Shown: positions 56,034 through 64,000 of the stretch, piece after piece
Numbering within the stretch: position 1 is the first letter of the stretch
Layout: each line of letters starts with the position of its first letter
Source: Achromobacter agilis
GTDB lineage: Bacteria; Pseudomonadota; Gammaproteobacteria; Burkholderiales; Burkholderiaceae_B
NCBI RefSeq assembly: GCF_900496965.1
Contig: NZ_UFQB01000032.1
Coordinates: 1 to 64,000, forward strand
Direction of reading: 5' to 3'
DNA length: 64,000 bases
Notes under the pieces: generated by a model
What the model was told of the DNA's origin: nothing
Seen by the model: the letters and a program-made list of their open reading frames with translations, nothing else
The model's database searches: none
Translations under genes and position numbers: made by a program

Positions 56034-56663
56034 TCAGCCGACCGCCTGGTCCAGCCGCGTGCCGGTCAGGCCGGAGCAGAAGGCGCGCGAAGCGATACGG
56101 TTCATCAGGAACGCCCGGTCGATGCCGGCGGGGCCGGGCATTTCGGACAGGGCCCGGTAGGCGCGGCGCAGGGCCTCGCCGCGGGTCGCCCCGCACACCA
56201 GGAGCCGCGTGCAGGGCAGGCGGCGATCCACGCAGCCGTCGATGCGGACTTCCAGCGCATGGCCGGCGACGGGTTCGCAATCGGCCATGGCCGCGCCCGA
56301 ATGGGCCTGCGCCTCGGCGCTGATCACGCGGAACACGCCGCTGCGGTCATCCAGCGCGAAAGCGACCGTGCCCATGCCCTGCCAGCCGTGGTCGCGCGCC
56401 ACGTCGGCGGCGACAGTGCGCAATGCGTTCTCGACGGAAGACGGCAGGTGCGGCGCCGGACATTCGGCGATCAGGACCCGGGCTTCGCGCCAGACGCAGC
56501 GTTCCCAGGCGCGGCCCGTAGCCAGGCTGCCCGACTCGGAGACGAACACATGGATATCGAGCCGGCGCTCGCGGCCCGCGGCAGGCCCGGCATAGTCCGT
56601 GGGGGGGCCCCGCCGGCTGGTGGCGCCTCCCGATGGCATGACAGTAGAAACTTTTGCACCCAT
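56034..56663 (-). CDS. Degenerate biotin-carboxylase-like protein (C-terminal half only)
   Basis: 209 residues. By eye it follows the C-terminal half of AccC-type biotin carboxylases. RRLDIHVFV aligns to RHIEVQ, ECPAPHLPSSV to EEAPAP, GWQGMGTVAFALDDRSGVF to GYxGAGTVEFL, VAGHALEVRI to GHAIEARI, and LLVCGATRGEALRRAYRAL to the late LIxxGxxRxxA helix. The N-terminal ATP-binding half is missing, and the catalytic EMNTRLQVEHP stretch is replaced by ISAEAQAHSG. It cannot be an active carboxylase. The start at 56663 follows GGGAGGGG. Whether it is expressed or decaying is unknown. Confidence 0.65.
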   Translation of the reverse strand: MGAKVSTVMPSGGATSRRGPPTDYAGPAAGRERRLDIHVFVSESGSLATGRAWERCVWREARVLIAECPAPHLPSSVENALRTVAADVARDHGWQGMGTVAFALDDRSGVFRVISAEAQAHSGAAMADCEPVAGHALEVRIDGCVDRRLPCTRLLVCGATRGEALRRAYRALSEMPGPAGIDRAFLMNRIASRAFCSGLTGTRLDQAVG

Positions 56664-56996
56664 GTGCCCCTCCCGGTCTTTCTGCTTGCATAGCAAGCGT
56701 ATCACCTTCGAGTGCCGAGCAAGTTCCATGCCATGCTCCGCCCCCGGGGAGCGCCGCCCGCCGGCGCCCGCAAACCGCACCGGAACAAGGCGGAAGCGGC
56801 CGTTCCACGCACCAGGCCGGGGCAGCCCCGCCCGGGCGCCCCGGCGGCAAATGCCCTACGCCATCCGCCGGATGAAGGGCGACCTCCAATGGAGGATAAT
56901 TCCGCCTTGGCCCTTTGCCAGGCGCGCATTGACATACGGGTTTACCATTAAACCTGGCGGACACCCGCGCTGTAACCCCTTACCAAAGGAATCGCC
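56664..56996. other. Divergent intergenic region upstream of the phosphomannomutase gene
   Basis: 333 bp. I see no gene. A 15-bp palindrome GCTTGC-ATA-GCAAGC (56684-56698) lies 21 bp upstream of the carboxylase-like gene. A TTGACA lies near 56930, about 65 bp before the phosphomannomutase start, without a clear -10. Open frames here are short and unrelated to anything I know. Confidence 0.4.
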
Positions 56997-58388
56997 GTGG
57001 GCAACAACACGCAATTTCCCGCCGCAGTCTTCAAGGCCTATGACATCCGCGGCACCGTGCCGGACCTGATCGACGCCCGCTTCGCGCGCGCGCTGGGCGC
57101 GGCGCTGGCCGCCCGCGCGCGCGAACAAGGCGTGCAGACGCTGGTCGTCGGCCGCGACGGCCGCCTGAGCAGCGAAATGCTGTCCGTGGCGCTGCAGGAA
57201 GGCATGCTGGAAGGCGGCGTGGATACCCTGGACATCGGGATGGTGCCCACGCCCCTGGTCTACTTCGCCGCCAACGTCATGCAGACGGGCTCGGGCGTGG
57301 CGATCACCGGCAGCCACAATCCGCCCAAGTACAACGGCTTCAAGATGATGATGGGTGGGCGCGCCCTCTACGGCGATGACGTGCAGTCGCTGGCCGCCGC
57401 CATGAACGGCCCGGCCCCGGCCGCCGCGGCGCGCGCCGGCACGCGCCGCCAGCTGGACCTGGTGGCCGCCTACGTCGCGCGCGTGGCCTCGGGCGTCAAG
57501 CTGGCGCGGCCCATGAAGATCGCTATCGACTGCGGCAACGGCGTGGCCGGCGCCGTGGCGCCCGCGCTGTTCCGCGCCCTGGGCTGCGAGGTTACCGAAC
57601 TGTTCTGCGAGGTGGACGGCACCTTCCCCAACCACCACCCGGACCCCGCCGAACCCAAGAACCTGCAGGACCTGATCAAGTGCGTGGCCGAGACCGACTG
57701 CGAATTGGGCCTGGCGTTCGACGGCGACGGCGACCGCCTGGGCGTGGTCACGAAGTCCGGCCAGATCGTCTGGCCGGACCGCCAGCTGGTGCTGTTCGCC
57801 CGCGACGTGCTGGAACGCAATCCTGGCGCCACCATCATCTACGACGTGAAGTGCAGCCGCCACGTCGGCCTGTCGGTCGAAGCGGCCGGCGGCGTGCCGC
57901 TCATGTGGAAAACGGGCCATTCGCTGGTGAAGGCCAAGCTGGCCGAGACCGGCGCGCCGCTGGCCGGCGAAATGAGCGGCCACATCTTCTTCAAGGAACG
58001 CTGGTACGGCTTCGACGACGGGCTCTACACCGGCGCCCGCCTGCTCGAGATCGTGTCACGCGCCGCCGATCCCTGCGCCATGCTGGAAGCCCTGCCGCAG
58101 GACGTCTCGACACCGGAACTCAAGCTCGAAATGGAAGAAGGCCAGCCTTTCACGCTGGTCCAGGCTCTGCAGGACCAGGGGCAGTTCCCCGGCGCGAAGC
58201 GCGTCATCACCATCGATGGCGTGCGCGCGGAGTACCCGGACGGCTTCGGCCTGGCGCGGCCCTCGAACACCACGCCCGTCGTCGTGCTGCGCTTCGAAGC
58301 GCAGACGGCAGCCGCGCTGGAACGCATCCAAGCCGACTTCCGCCGCGAACTGAGCAAGCTCGCTCCGCAAGCCAATCTGCCTTTCTAG
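56997..58388 (+). CDS. Phosphomannomutase/phosphoglucomutase
   Basis: A 463-residue alpha-phosphohexomutase (AlgC/ManB type) supplying mannose-1-P or glucose-1-P for surface glycans. FKAYDIRGTVPD, the phosphoserine loop VAITGSHNPPKYNG, the metal loop AFDGDGDRLG and GEMSGHIFF are intact. The start is GTG at 56997 with AAAGGA 7 bp upstream. It is followed 7 bp later by pgi, a sugar-phosphate operon next to glycosyltransferases. Confidence 0.95.
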   Translation: MGNNTQFPAAVFKAYDIRGTVPDLIDARFARALGAALAARAREQGVQTLVVGRDGRLSSEMLSVALQEGMLEGGVDTLDIGMVPTPLVYFAANVMQTGSGVAITGSHNPPKYNGFKMMMGGRALYGDDVQSLAAAMNGPAPAAAARAGTRRQLDLVAAYVARVASGVKLARPMKIAIDCGNGVAGAVAPALFRALGCEVTELFCEVDGTFPNHHPDPAEPKNLQDLIKCVAETDCELGLAFDGDGDRLGVVTKSGQIVWPDRQLVLFARDVLERNPGATIIYDVKCSRHVGLSVEAAGGVPLMWKTGHSLVKAKLAETGAPLAGEMSGHIFFKERWYGFDDGLYTGARLLEIVSRAADPCAMLEALPQDVSTPELKLEMEEGQPFTLVQALQDQGQFPGAKRVITIDGVRAEYPDGFGLARPSNTTPVVVLRFEAQTAAALERIQADFRRELSKLAPQANLPF

Positions 58389-58395
58389 ACTGCCC

Positions 58396-59949
58396 ATGTC
58401 CTTATCGCACAGCCCAGCGTGGCAACAGTTCATCGCCGCGACGCGTTCCGCCCCCAAGCGAGGAGAGCAATTGCGCCTCATCAGCGCCCCGGGGCTGCGC
58501 CTGGACCTGAGCGCGCAAGCATATTCGCCCGCCCTGCAGAAAGCCGAGAAGGCGCTGCTGGCCCAGCAGGGCTTCGACGCCGCCCGCGCCTGCCTGTTCG
58601 ATGGCGGCAACGCGAACTGGACTGAAAAGCGCGCCGCCTGGCATACCGCCTTGCGGGCGCCCGAACCGCCTGCCATGGTGGCCAAGGCCGTGCTGGCCGA
58701 ACGCGAGCGCCTGCGGGAATTCGTCCGAGAGGCCGACGCGGCGGACCGCTACGGCTGCGTGCTGCACCTTGGCATCGGCGGCAGCGATTGGGGTCCGCGG
58801 CTGGTCACGCGGGCGTTGCGCTACGGCGGCGCCCGCCGCGAAGTACGCTTCGCGTCGAACGTGGACTCGCATTCCGTCGCCGACGCGATGAGCCGCCTGG
58901 ATCCGCACGACACCCTGGTCATCGTCGCCTCCAAGTCGTTCACGACCACCGAACCGCTGGCCAACGCCGAAGTGGCGATGAACTGGCTGCGCGATGCCGG
59001 CGTGGCCGATCCGATCAAGCAGGTCGTGGCCATCACGGCCAACGTCGAGGCTGCGCTCAACCTGGGCATCCTCCCCGACCACATCTTCCAGATCTGGGAT
59101 TGGGTTGGCGGACGCTATTCGCTGTGGTCGGCGATCGGTCTTCCGATCGCGCTGGCGCTGGGCAACGACGTCTTCGACCAGTTGCTGGCCGGCGCCCACG
59201 CCATGGACGAGCATTTCCGCACCGCGCCCTTCGAAGAGAACGCGCCCGTGCAGCTTGCGCTGGCCGGCGTGGTCAACCGCAGCGTGCTGGGCTATGACTC
59301 GCTGGTGATCGCCCCGTACGACTCGCGTCTCTATCACATCGTCCCCTGGGCCCAGCAGCTCGAAATGGAATCGCTGGGCAAGGTTGCCACCGCCGACGGC
59401 AGCCCCGCCGGCGTGCCCACCGGCCCGGCCGTATGGGGCATGTCGGGCACCGACTGCCAGCACACCTTCTTCCAGTGGCTGCACCAGGACACGGCGGGCG
59501 CACCCGTCGATTTCATCCTGTGCGAACAGCCCGCCCATGCCTATGCGCGGCACCATGAACTGCTGATCGCGAACTGCCTGGCGCAGCGCTCCGCGCTGCT
59601 GCGGGGCAAGACCTTCGAAGAAGCGCTGGCCGAAACGTCCGCGACCGAAAGCAACCCGGAACGCGCGCGGCTATTGGCCCGGCATCGCGTCCACCCGGGC
59701 GGGCGCCCGTCCTCGCTCATCGTCCTGCCGCGCCTGGAAGCCTATACCCTGGGCGCGCTGCTGGCCCTGTACGAACACAAGGTATTCACGCAAGGCGTGA
59801 TCTGGGGCATCAACCCCTTCGATCAATGGGGGGTCGAGTTCGGCAAGGCCCTGGCCAAGGGCATCATGCACGAACTGGATTCGCCGCAAGCGATCGAACA
59901 GGACCCGTCCACCCGCTACTGGATCGACGCCATCGCGCGGCGCCATTGA
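58396..59949 (+). CDS. pgi: Glucose-6-phosphate isomerase
   Basis: 517 residues. It interconverts glucose-6-P and fructose-6-P. LGIGGSDWGPRLVTRAL, VASKSFTTTEPLANA, and the C-terminal signature EHKVFTQGVIWGINPFDQWG with the catalytic Lys are present. It lies 7 bp after the mutase gene. Its stop is 14 bp before the second copy of the GTGTCWGACAC element begins. Confidence 0.97.
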   Translation: MSLSHSPAWQQFIAATRSAPKRGEQLRLISAPGLRLDLSAQAYSPALQKAEKALLAQQGFDAARACLFDGGNANWTEKRAAWHTALRAPEPPAMVAKAVLAERERLREFVREADAADRYGCVLHLGIGGSDWGPRLVTRALRYGGARREVRFASNVDSHSVADAMSRLDPHDTLVIVASKSFTTTEPLANAEVAMNWLRDAGVADPIKQVVAITANVEAALNLGILPDHIFQIWDWVGGRYSLWSAIGLPIALALGNDVFDQLLAGAHAMDEHFRTAPFEENAPVQLALAGVVNRSVLGYDSLVIAPYDSRLYHIVPWAQQLEMESLGKVATADGSPAGVPTGPAVWGMSGTDCQHTFFQWLHQDTAGAPVDFILCEQPAHAYARHHELLIANCLAQRSALLRGKTFEEALAETSATESNPERARLLARHRVHPGGRPSSLIVLPRLEAYTLGALLALYEHKVFTQGVIWGINPFDQWGVEFGKALAKGIMHELDSPQAIEQDPSTRYWIDAIARRH

Positions 59950-59963
59950 AAGCTTTATTCTTC

Positions 59964-60169
59964 GAGGGTCTGACACGCATCCTTATCCTTCGAGTGTCTG
60001 ACACCCTTGCGAGACCGCCGGCAAGCTTGAGGCGATGTTTCCGGGTGTCTGACACCGACCGTATCTGAACAGCGCTTGAATCTGGACGGCGCCTCAAAGT
60101 CAGCCGGTGTCAGACACCCGGTCGCACGGGATCAAATCTGAAGGGCCGTCTCGTAAGGGTGTCAGACAC
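59964..60169. repeat. Composite GTGTC-W-GACAC palindromic element, copy 2
   Basis: A degenerate core lies near 59967-59976. Intact T-centred cores lie at 59994-60004 and 60045-60055; intact A-centred cores at 60107-60117 and 60159-60169. The flanks agree with copy 1: CTTGCGAGAC / GTCTCGTAAG on the outer pair, CCGGGTGTCTGACAC / GTGTCAGACACCCGG on the inner pair, and AAGTCAGCCG before the third core. It lies between the convergent pgi and glycosyltransferase genes and supplies the latter's stop codon. Confidence 0.85.
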
Positions 60170-61307
60170 TCGGAGGGTGGATAAGGCTCTCATACACCCC
60201 CACATGAACCCGCGCGACGCGTTCAATATCGAACTCGCGTTCGGCCAGCGCCCTGCCCGCCGCGCCCATGGCCTGCCGCAGCGGCGCATCTTCGGCCAGG
60301 CGGGCGATGGCGTCGGCCAGCCCCTGCGCATCCCGCACCGGCACCAGCACGCCGGTCTCGCCGGGTTCGATGGCATCGCGGCAGCCCGGCACGTCGGTGG
60401 TCACGACCGCCCGCCCGCAGGCGGCGGCTTCGATCAGGGATTTGGGCAGGCCTTCCCGATAGGATGGCAACACGGCGATGTGCGAGGCCGCGTACAGCTC
60501 GGCCACGTCCGAACGTTCGCCCAGCGCGCGGACGCAGCCTTCGCGCTGCCATGCGTCCACGTCTTCCTGGGTTGCCGACGCGGGATTGCCGGCGTCCACG
60601 CCGCCGACCAGCTGCATCGTCACCGGCACGCCGCGCTCGCGCAGCAGCCGGGCTGCCTGCACGAACTCCTGCACGCCCTTGTCGCGCAGCAGGCGCGCCA
60701 CCATCGTGGCGACGACCGGCGGCGCCGGCGGCTCGGGCAAGGCCCGATACGCATCCAGATCCACGCCCGCGCCGCGGATCATCACGACCTGCTCGTCGCG
60801 CACCGCGCCCAGCGATTTGAGCAAATCGCGATCGTTCGCGTTCTGGAAGATCACGCGGCTATTCGGATGGCCCAGCGCCAGCCGGTACAGGCGCGCCACG
60901 ACCGCGCGCACCATCCGCATCTTGAGCGAATTGGACAGGAAGACGAAACCCAGTCCGGAAATCGCCGCGACCATGCCTGGCACGCGGGCCAGGCGCGCGG
61001 CAATGCCGCCGTACAGCACGGGCTTGATCGTGACCAGGTGCACGATTTGCGGCCGCAAGCGGCGGAACAGGCGCACCAGGGCGATCAGCGTGCCCAGTTC
61101 CTGCAAAGGGTGCTTGCCGCTGCGCGTCATGGGGATGACGTGGTGCGTCATCCCCAGCGCCTCGATGTCGGCGACGGCAGGCCCGTCCATGGTGGCGACG
61201 TGTACGTCGTAGCCTGCCCGTTGCGCCGCCAGCGCCACCGGCACGCGATGCGACATAAAAAATGCCGGGTTGTTGACGACAAACAGAAGGCGGCTGCCGG
61301 CGCTCAT
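60162..61307 (-). CDS. GT4-family glycosyltransferase
   Basis: 381 residues. GT-B fold: LLFVVNNPAFFMSHRVPVAL at the N-terminus (PglA/CapM-like), then VVATMVARLLRDKGVQEFV, and the nucleotide-sugar E-x7-E motif in SYREGLPKSLIEAAACG. It probably adds a sugar to an undecaprenyl-linked glycan at the cytosolic face. The ATG overlaps the upstream gene's stop. The C-terminus ends HPPSV, with the TGA stop inside a GTGTCTGACAC core. Confidence 0.92.
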   Translation of the reverse strand: MSAGSRLLFVVNNPAFFMSHRVPVALAAQRAGYDVHVATMDGPAVADIEALGMTHHVIPMTRSGKHPLQELGTLIALVRLFRRLRPQIVHLVTIKPVLYGGIAARLARVPGMVAAISGLGFVFLSNSLKMRMVRAVVARLYRLALGHPNSRVIFQNANDRDLLKSLGAVRDEQVVMIRGAGVDLDAYRALPEPPAPPVVATMVARLLRDKGVQEFVQAARLLRERGVPVTMQLVGGVDAGNPASATQEDVDAWQREGCVRALGERSDVAELYAASHIAVLPSYREGLPKSLIEAAACGRAVVTTDVPGCRDAIEPGETGVLVPVRDAQGLADAIARLAEDAPLRQAMGAAGRALAEREFDIERVARVHVGVYESLIHPPSV

Positions 61308-62461
61308 GCTTGCACTCCTGAAATCCGGCGCCATACGGCGATATAGCCCTGCACCATGCGCGCAAGATCGAAATGCTCCAGCACCCGGGCACGCCCGGGC
61401 GCGCCGGCACGCTCGCGGCCGCGCGCGGCCACCTCGCGCAGGCCGGTTTCGATGCCGCGCGCCAGCGCTTCCGCCTGCTCGGGCGGCACCACGACGCCGG
61501 CATCGCCCACGATGTAGGCCGCGTCCCCGACATCCGTCACGACGCAATAGACGCCGCAAGCCATGGCCTCGGCGACCACATTGGGAAAACCTTCTGCGCA
61601 ACTGGACAGCACGTGCAGGTCCAGTCCGTTCATCGCGGCGGGCACGTCGTCGCTAGGGCCGGCCAGGACCACGCGCTCGCGCAGGCCGAGCCGGTCGATC
61701 ATGGCGCCCAGTTCGGGATTGCCCGCCGTCATGTCCCGGCCGATCAGCACACAGCGCAGGCCGGCGTCACGGCCGTCCCGCACCAGCGCGGCGACGGCGC
61801 GCAGCAGGTTGGCGTGGTCTTTGAGCGGGTCCCAGCGGGCCACGCAGCCGATCACCGGCACATCCCCCGTCAGCCCCCATTGCACGCGCGCGCGCGCGCC
61901 GGATTCTCCGTCGGGCGCGTAGCGCGACAGATCATAGCCATTGGATATCACCACCAGCCGATCGCGCCGGTAGCCCTTGTCGGCATGACGCTGCGCCGCC
62001 TTCTGCGCGGCGCACACGATGGCCTTGGGCACGCGGCCCGACAGCAAGGCGCAGGCGCGCAGCACCAGGCGCGCCGAGCGGCTGCTGCGCTCGAGATGCT
62101 CGCCCGAATTGCGGATGCCCCAGGCGATGGCCCGCACGCCCGCCAGCCGGGCCGCCAGGCCGCCGATCAGGTCGGCGTGGTACATCCAGGTCTGCACCGC
62201 GTCCGGACGCGTCCGGGCGATCAGCGCGCGCAAGGCCATGAAGCCTCCCAGGCTGACCCGCCCGCGCTTCATGCCCAGCGCATGCACGGCCACGCCGGCC
62301 GCGCGCAGGCGCTCGCCATAGATGCCCTCGTCGGTCAGGGACACCACGACATGTTCGACGCCCGCGTCCGGATACGTGGCCAGGCGGAACAGCACGGATT
62401 CCGCGCCGCCCTGCCCCAGGCCGGTGATGACATGCAGGACCCGCAGCGTCCGGGCACTCAT
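61304..62461 (-). CDS. GT4-family glycosyltransferase
   Basis: 385 residues. VLHVITGLGQGGAESVLFRL (donor-loop GGAE), TWMYHADLIGGLAARLAG, VIGCVARWDPLKDHANLLRA and SSCAEGFPNVVAEAMACG (E-x7-E) are typical of capsule and O-antigen transferases. The ATG at 62461 overlaps the stop of the preceding glycosyltransferase (ATGA); the longer frame from 62497 is rejected for that reason. Confidence 0.93.
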   Translation of the reverse strand: MSARTLRVLHVITGLGQGGAESVLFRLATYPDAGVEHVVVSLTDEGIYGERLRAAGVAVHALGMKRGRVSLGGFMALRALIARTRPDAVQTWMYHADLIGGLAARLAGVRAIAWGIRNSGEHLERSSRSARLVLRACALLSGRVPKAIVCAAQKAAQRHADKGYRRDRLVVISNGYDLSRYAPDGESGARARVQWGLTGDVPVIGCVARWDPLKDHANLLRAVAALVRDGRDAGLRCVLIGRDMTAGNPELGAMIDRLGLRERVVLAGPSDDVPAAMNGLDLHVLSSCAEGFPNVVAEAMACGVYCVVTDVGDAAYIVGDAGVVVPPEQAEALARGIETGLREVAARGRERAGAPGRARVLEHFDLARMVQGYIAVWRRISGVQA

Positions 62462-63570
62462 TGCCCCTCCCTCACAGCTTCGAAGAGCTCGTCCCATTCC
62501 GCCAACACGCTGTCCAGCGCGTAGCGATGCCGAACGGCCGCCGCGCCGCGCATGCCGAGCTGCTCGCGCAGGACGATGTCGCCCATCAGGCGGTGCAGAG
62601 CGTCGCGCAGGGCCTGGCGGTTGCCGGCGGGCACGAGCAATGCGTCTTCCCCGTCTCGCGTCATTTCGCGCGGGCCGCTGGGGCAGTCGAACGCCACGCA
62701 GGGCAGGCCCAGCGACATGGCTTCCAGCAGCACATTGGGAAAGCCTTCCACCAGCGAACTCAGCACGAAGGCCTGGCCGCGCGCCAGTTCATCCCAGGGC
62801 GCTTCGGTGCGGCCGGGCAGACTGATCCGCGATTGCAGCCCCAGGCGCGCGACCTGCTGCTCCAGCGCGCCGCGTTCGGGGCCCTCGCCCCAGATGCGCA
62901 GGTTCCAGTCGGGGAAGTCGGGCGCCAGCTGCGCGAACACGTCGATCAGCAGGTCGAACTGCTTGTCGGTAACAAGCCGCCCCATCGCGAGCAGTTCGCG
63001 GGGGCCGTCTTCGCGCTGCCGCACACGCGGCGCGTCCAGCAAAGGCGCGGGCAAGGGATTGGGAATGACGGCCAGGCGCTTGATGCCGGGCACCTGGCGC
63101 GAGAACGGACCGGCGGTGTCCTCCGCCTGCACCGTCACCATGTCGGCGCGCGGATACAGCAGGCGGCGCAGCTTGCGCCACACCGTGCCCGTGGTGGTCT
63201 CGGCCACCGGGTTCGTGCGCTCGCAGACGATAAGCGGAATCCCCAGGCCTCGCGTGGCCAGGATGGCGGCCACGTTGACGTTGGTCAGGAACGACACCAC
63301 GACGTCCGGCCGCGTATCGCGGACATGCTTGCGCAGCACCAGCAGGCGCTTGAACGCGGCCATCGCGCCCGAGGCGCGCGTGCCGGCCAGGTCAGCCAGC
63401 CACGCCAGCTCCACCTTGTCCGAGAGCGGATAAAAGCAGGTTCCCTTCGACGAGTAGGTCGGCGTCAGCGTGACGGCATTTCCGCGCTCGGCCCATGCGT
63501 TGACCAGCGTCGCCGCGACACGCTCGGCGCCGCCCGCATGCATGGAACTGACCAGCATCAGTATTTTCAT
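62458..63570 (-). CDS. GT4-family glycosyltransferase
   Basis: 370 residues. MKILMLVSSMHAGGAERVAATL, LLAMGRLVTDKQFDLLIDVF, and SSLVEGFPNVLLEAMSLGLP (E-x7-E); CERTNPVAE resembles N-acetylgalactosaminyl or galactosyl transferases of the WbpX/PglH type. It lies 3 bp after the asparagine synthase stop, so the four genes form one operon. Confidence 0.93.
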   Translation of the reverse strand: MKILMLVSSMHAGGAERVAATLVNAWAERGNAVTLTPTYSSKGTCFYPLSDKVELAWLADLAGTRASGAMAAFKRLLVLRKHVRDTRPDVVVSFLTNVNVAAILATRGLGIPLIVCERTNPVAETTTGTVWRKLRRLLYPRADMVTVQAEDTAGPFSRQVPGIKRLAVIPNPLPAPLLDAPRVRQREDGPRELLAMGRLVTDKQFDLLIDVFAQLAPDFPDWNLRIWGEGPERGALEQQVARLGLQSRISLPGRTEAPWDELARGQAFVLSSLVEGFPNVLLEAMSLGLPCVAFDCPSGPREMTRDGEDALLVPAGNRQALRDALHRLMGDIVLREQLGMRGAAAVRHRYALDSVLAEWDELFEAVREGQ

Positions 63571-63573
63571 TCG

Positions 63574-64000
63574 TCAAAGGCTCCCAACCGTTCCTCCCTG
63601 GTCCTTGCCGTTGCGATAGCGGTCCAGCCAGGCCTGCATCATCAGCACGCCCCAAAGATGGCTGTCCCAGTTGCGATGGCCCGAGGTATGCTCGCGCCAT
63701 TTGCGCAGGATGGGCTCGGGCTCGAACCAGCCTTCCTGGCGCAGGCGCGCCGGATCCAGCAGCGTGTCGGCCCACTCCCGCAAGGGGCCGCGCAGCCAGG
63801 CGGCCAGCGGCACGGCGAAGCCGCGCTTGGGCCGGTCCACCAGCGTTTGCGGCACGTGGCGATACAGCACCTGGCGCAGCAGCCATTTGCCCGTGTCGCC
63901 GCGCACCTTGTAGCGGTGCGGCAGGCTCCAGGCGAATTCGTACACGCGATGATCGATCAGCGGCACGCGCGTCTCCAGGCTGACCGCCATGGCGGCGCGG
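63574..64000 (-). CDS. asnB: Asparagine synthase (glutamine-hydrolysing), C-terminal part
   Basis: 142 codons up to the window edge. RAAMAVSLETRVPLIDH and VYEFAWSLPHRYKVRG, then KWLLRQVLYRHVPQTLVDRPKRGFA, are the C-terminal synthetase motifs. Homologues in polysaccharide loci amidate uronic acids or act in exopolysaccharide assembly, which fits the three coupled glycosyltransferases downstream. The glutaminase domain lies off the right edge. Confidence 0.93.
   Translation of the reverse strand, partial: RAAMAVSLETRVPLIDHRVYEFAWSLPHRYKVRGDTGKWLLRQVLYRHVPQTLVDRPKRGFAVPLAAWLRGPLREWADTLLDPARLRQEGWFEPEPILRKWREHTSGHRNWDSHLWGVLMMQAWLDRYRNGKDQGGTVGSL

Overview
The window is GC-rich, gene-dense chromosomal DNA of a betaproteobacterium. 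The Bordetella/Achromobacter group (Alcaligenaceae) is the best fit. Supporting features are the housekeeping cluster mutM / TPR lipoprotein-export-type protein / lolB / ispE / tRNA-Gln / prs / rplY / pth / ychF, two orphan tripartite-tricarboxylate (Bug-type) binding proteins, many LysR regulators beside small catabolic operons, and a giant ESPR-type autotransporter. This placement is inferred from gene content and order, not from a database search. No transposase, phage, integrase or cas gene was seen.

Layout. 1-8586 (minus): N-terminal 2862 codons of a very large, internally duplicated type V autotransporter whose barrel lies off the left edge. 8901-15038: CYTH/CHAD protein, a dense intergenic repeat element, ftsY, rsmD (ftsY and rsmD are divergent with overlapping start codons), coaD, a YfhL-type ferredoxin and a BenE-type transporter. 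15051-17935: a stand-alone MOSC-N protein and an AsmA protein. 18268-20319: DHA2 drug exporter plus MarR regulator with a clear palindromic operator. 20336-30943: IclR / M20 peptidase / Bug protein; LysR / GST / luciferase-like oxidoreductase / GNAT; LysR / type III CoA-transferase / MDR dehydrogenase / Bug protein. 30968-40698: methyltransferase and the conserved housekeeping block.

40837-47659 is an aromatic catabolism region. It holds a degenerate metallo-beta-lactamase-fold protein, an FAD monooxygenase, a DUF2783 protein, a LysR regulator and the homogentisate genes hmgA and fahA. 47686-56663 (all minus) holds envelope functions (acyltransferase, LtaS-like sulfatase, PAP2 phosphatase), a FadR-type regulator, an OmpR-type two-component system, a D-lactate/2-hydroxyglutarate-type FAD dehydrogenase and a decayed biotin-carboxylase-like protein. 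56997-64000 is the edge of a surface polysaccharide locus: phosphomannomutase/phosphoglucomutase, pgi, and, convergent to them, three translationally coupled GT4 glycosyltransferases and an asparagine synthase running off the right edge.

The most unusual non-coding feature is a composite palindromic element built from the 11-bp core GTGTC-W-GACAC. It occurs twice, at 10590-10980 and 59964-60169, each time between the 3' ends of convergent genes. Both copies share the same nested inverted architecture, and the first has been expanded by local tandem duplication.
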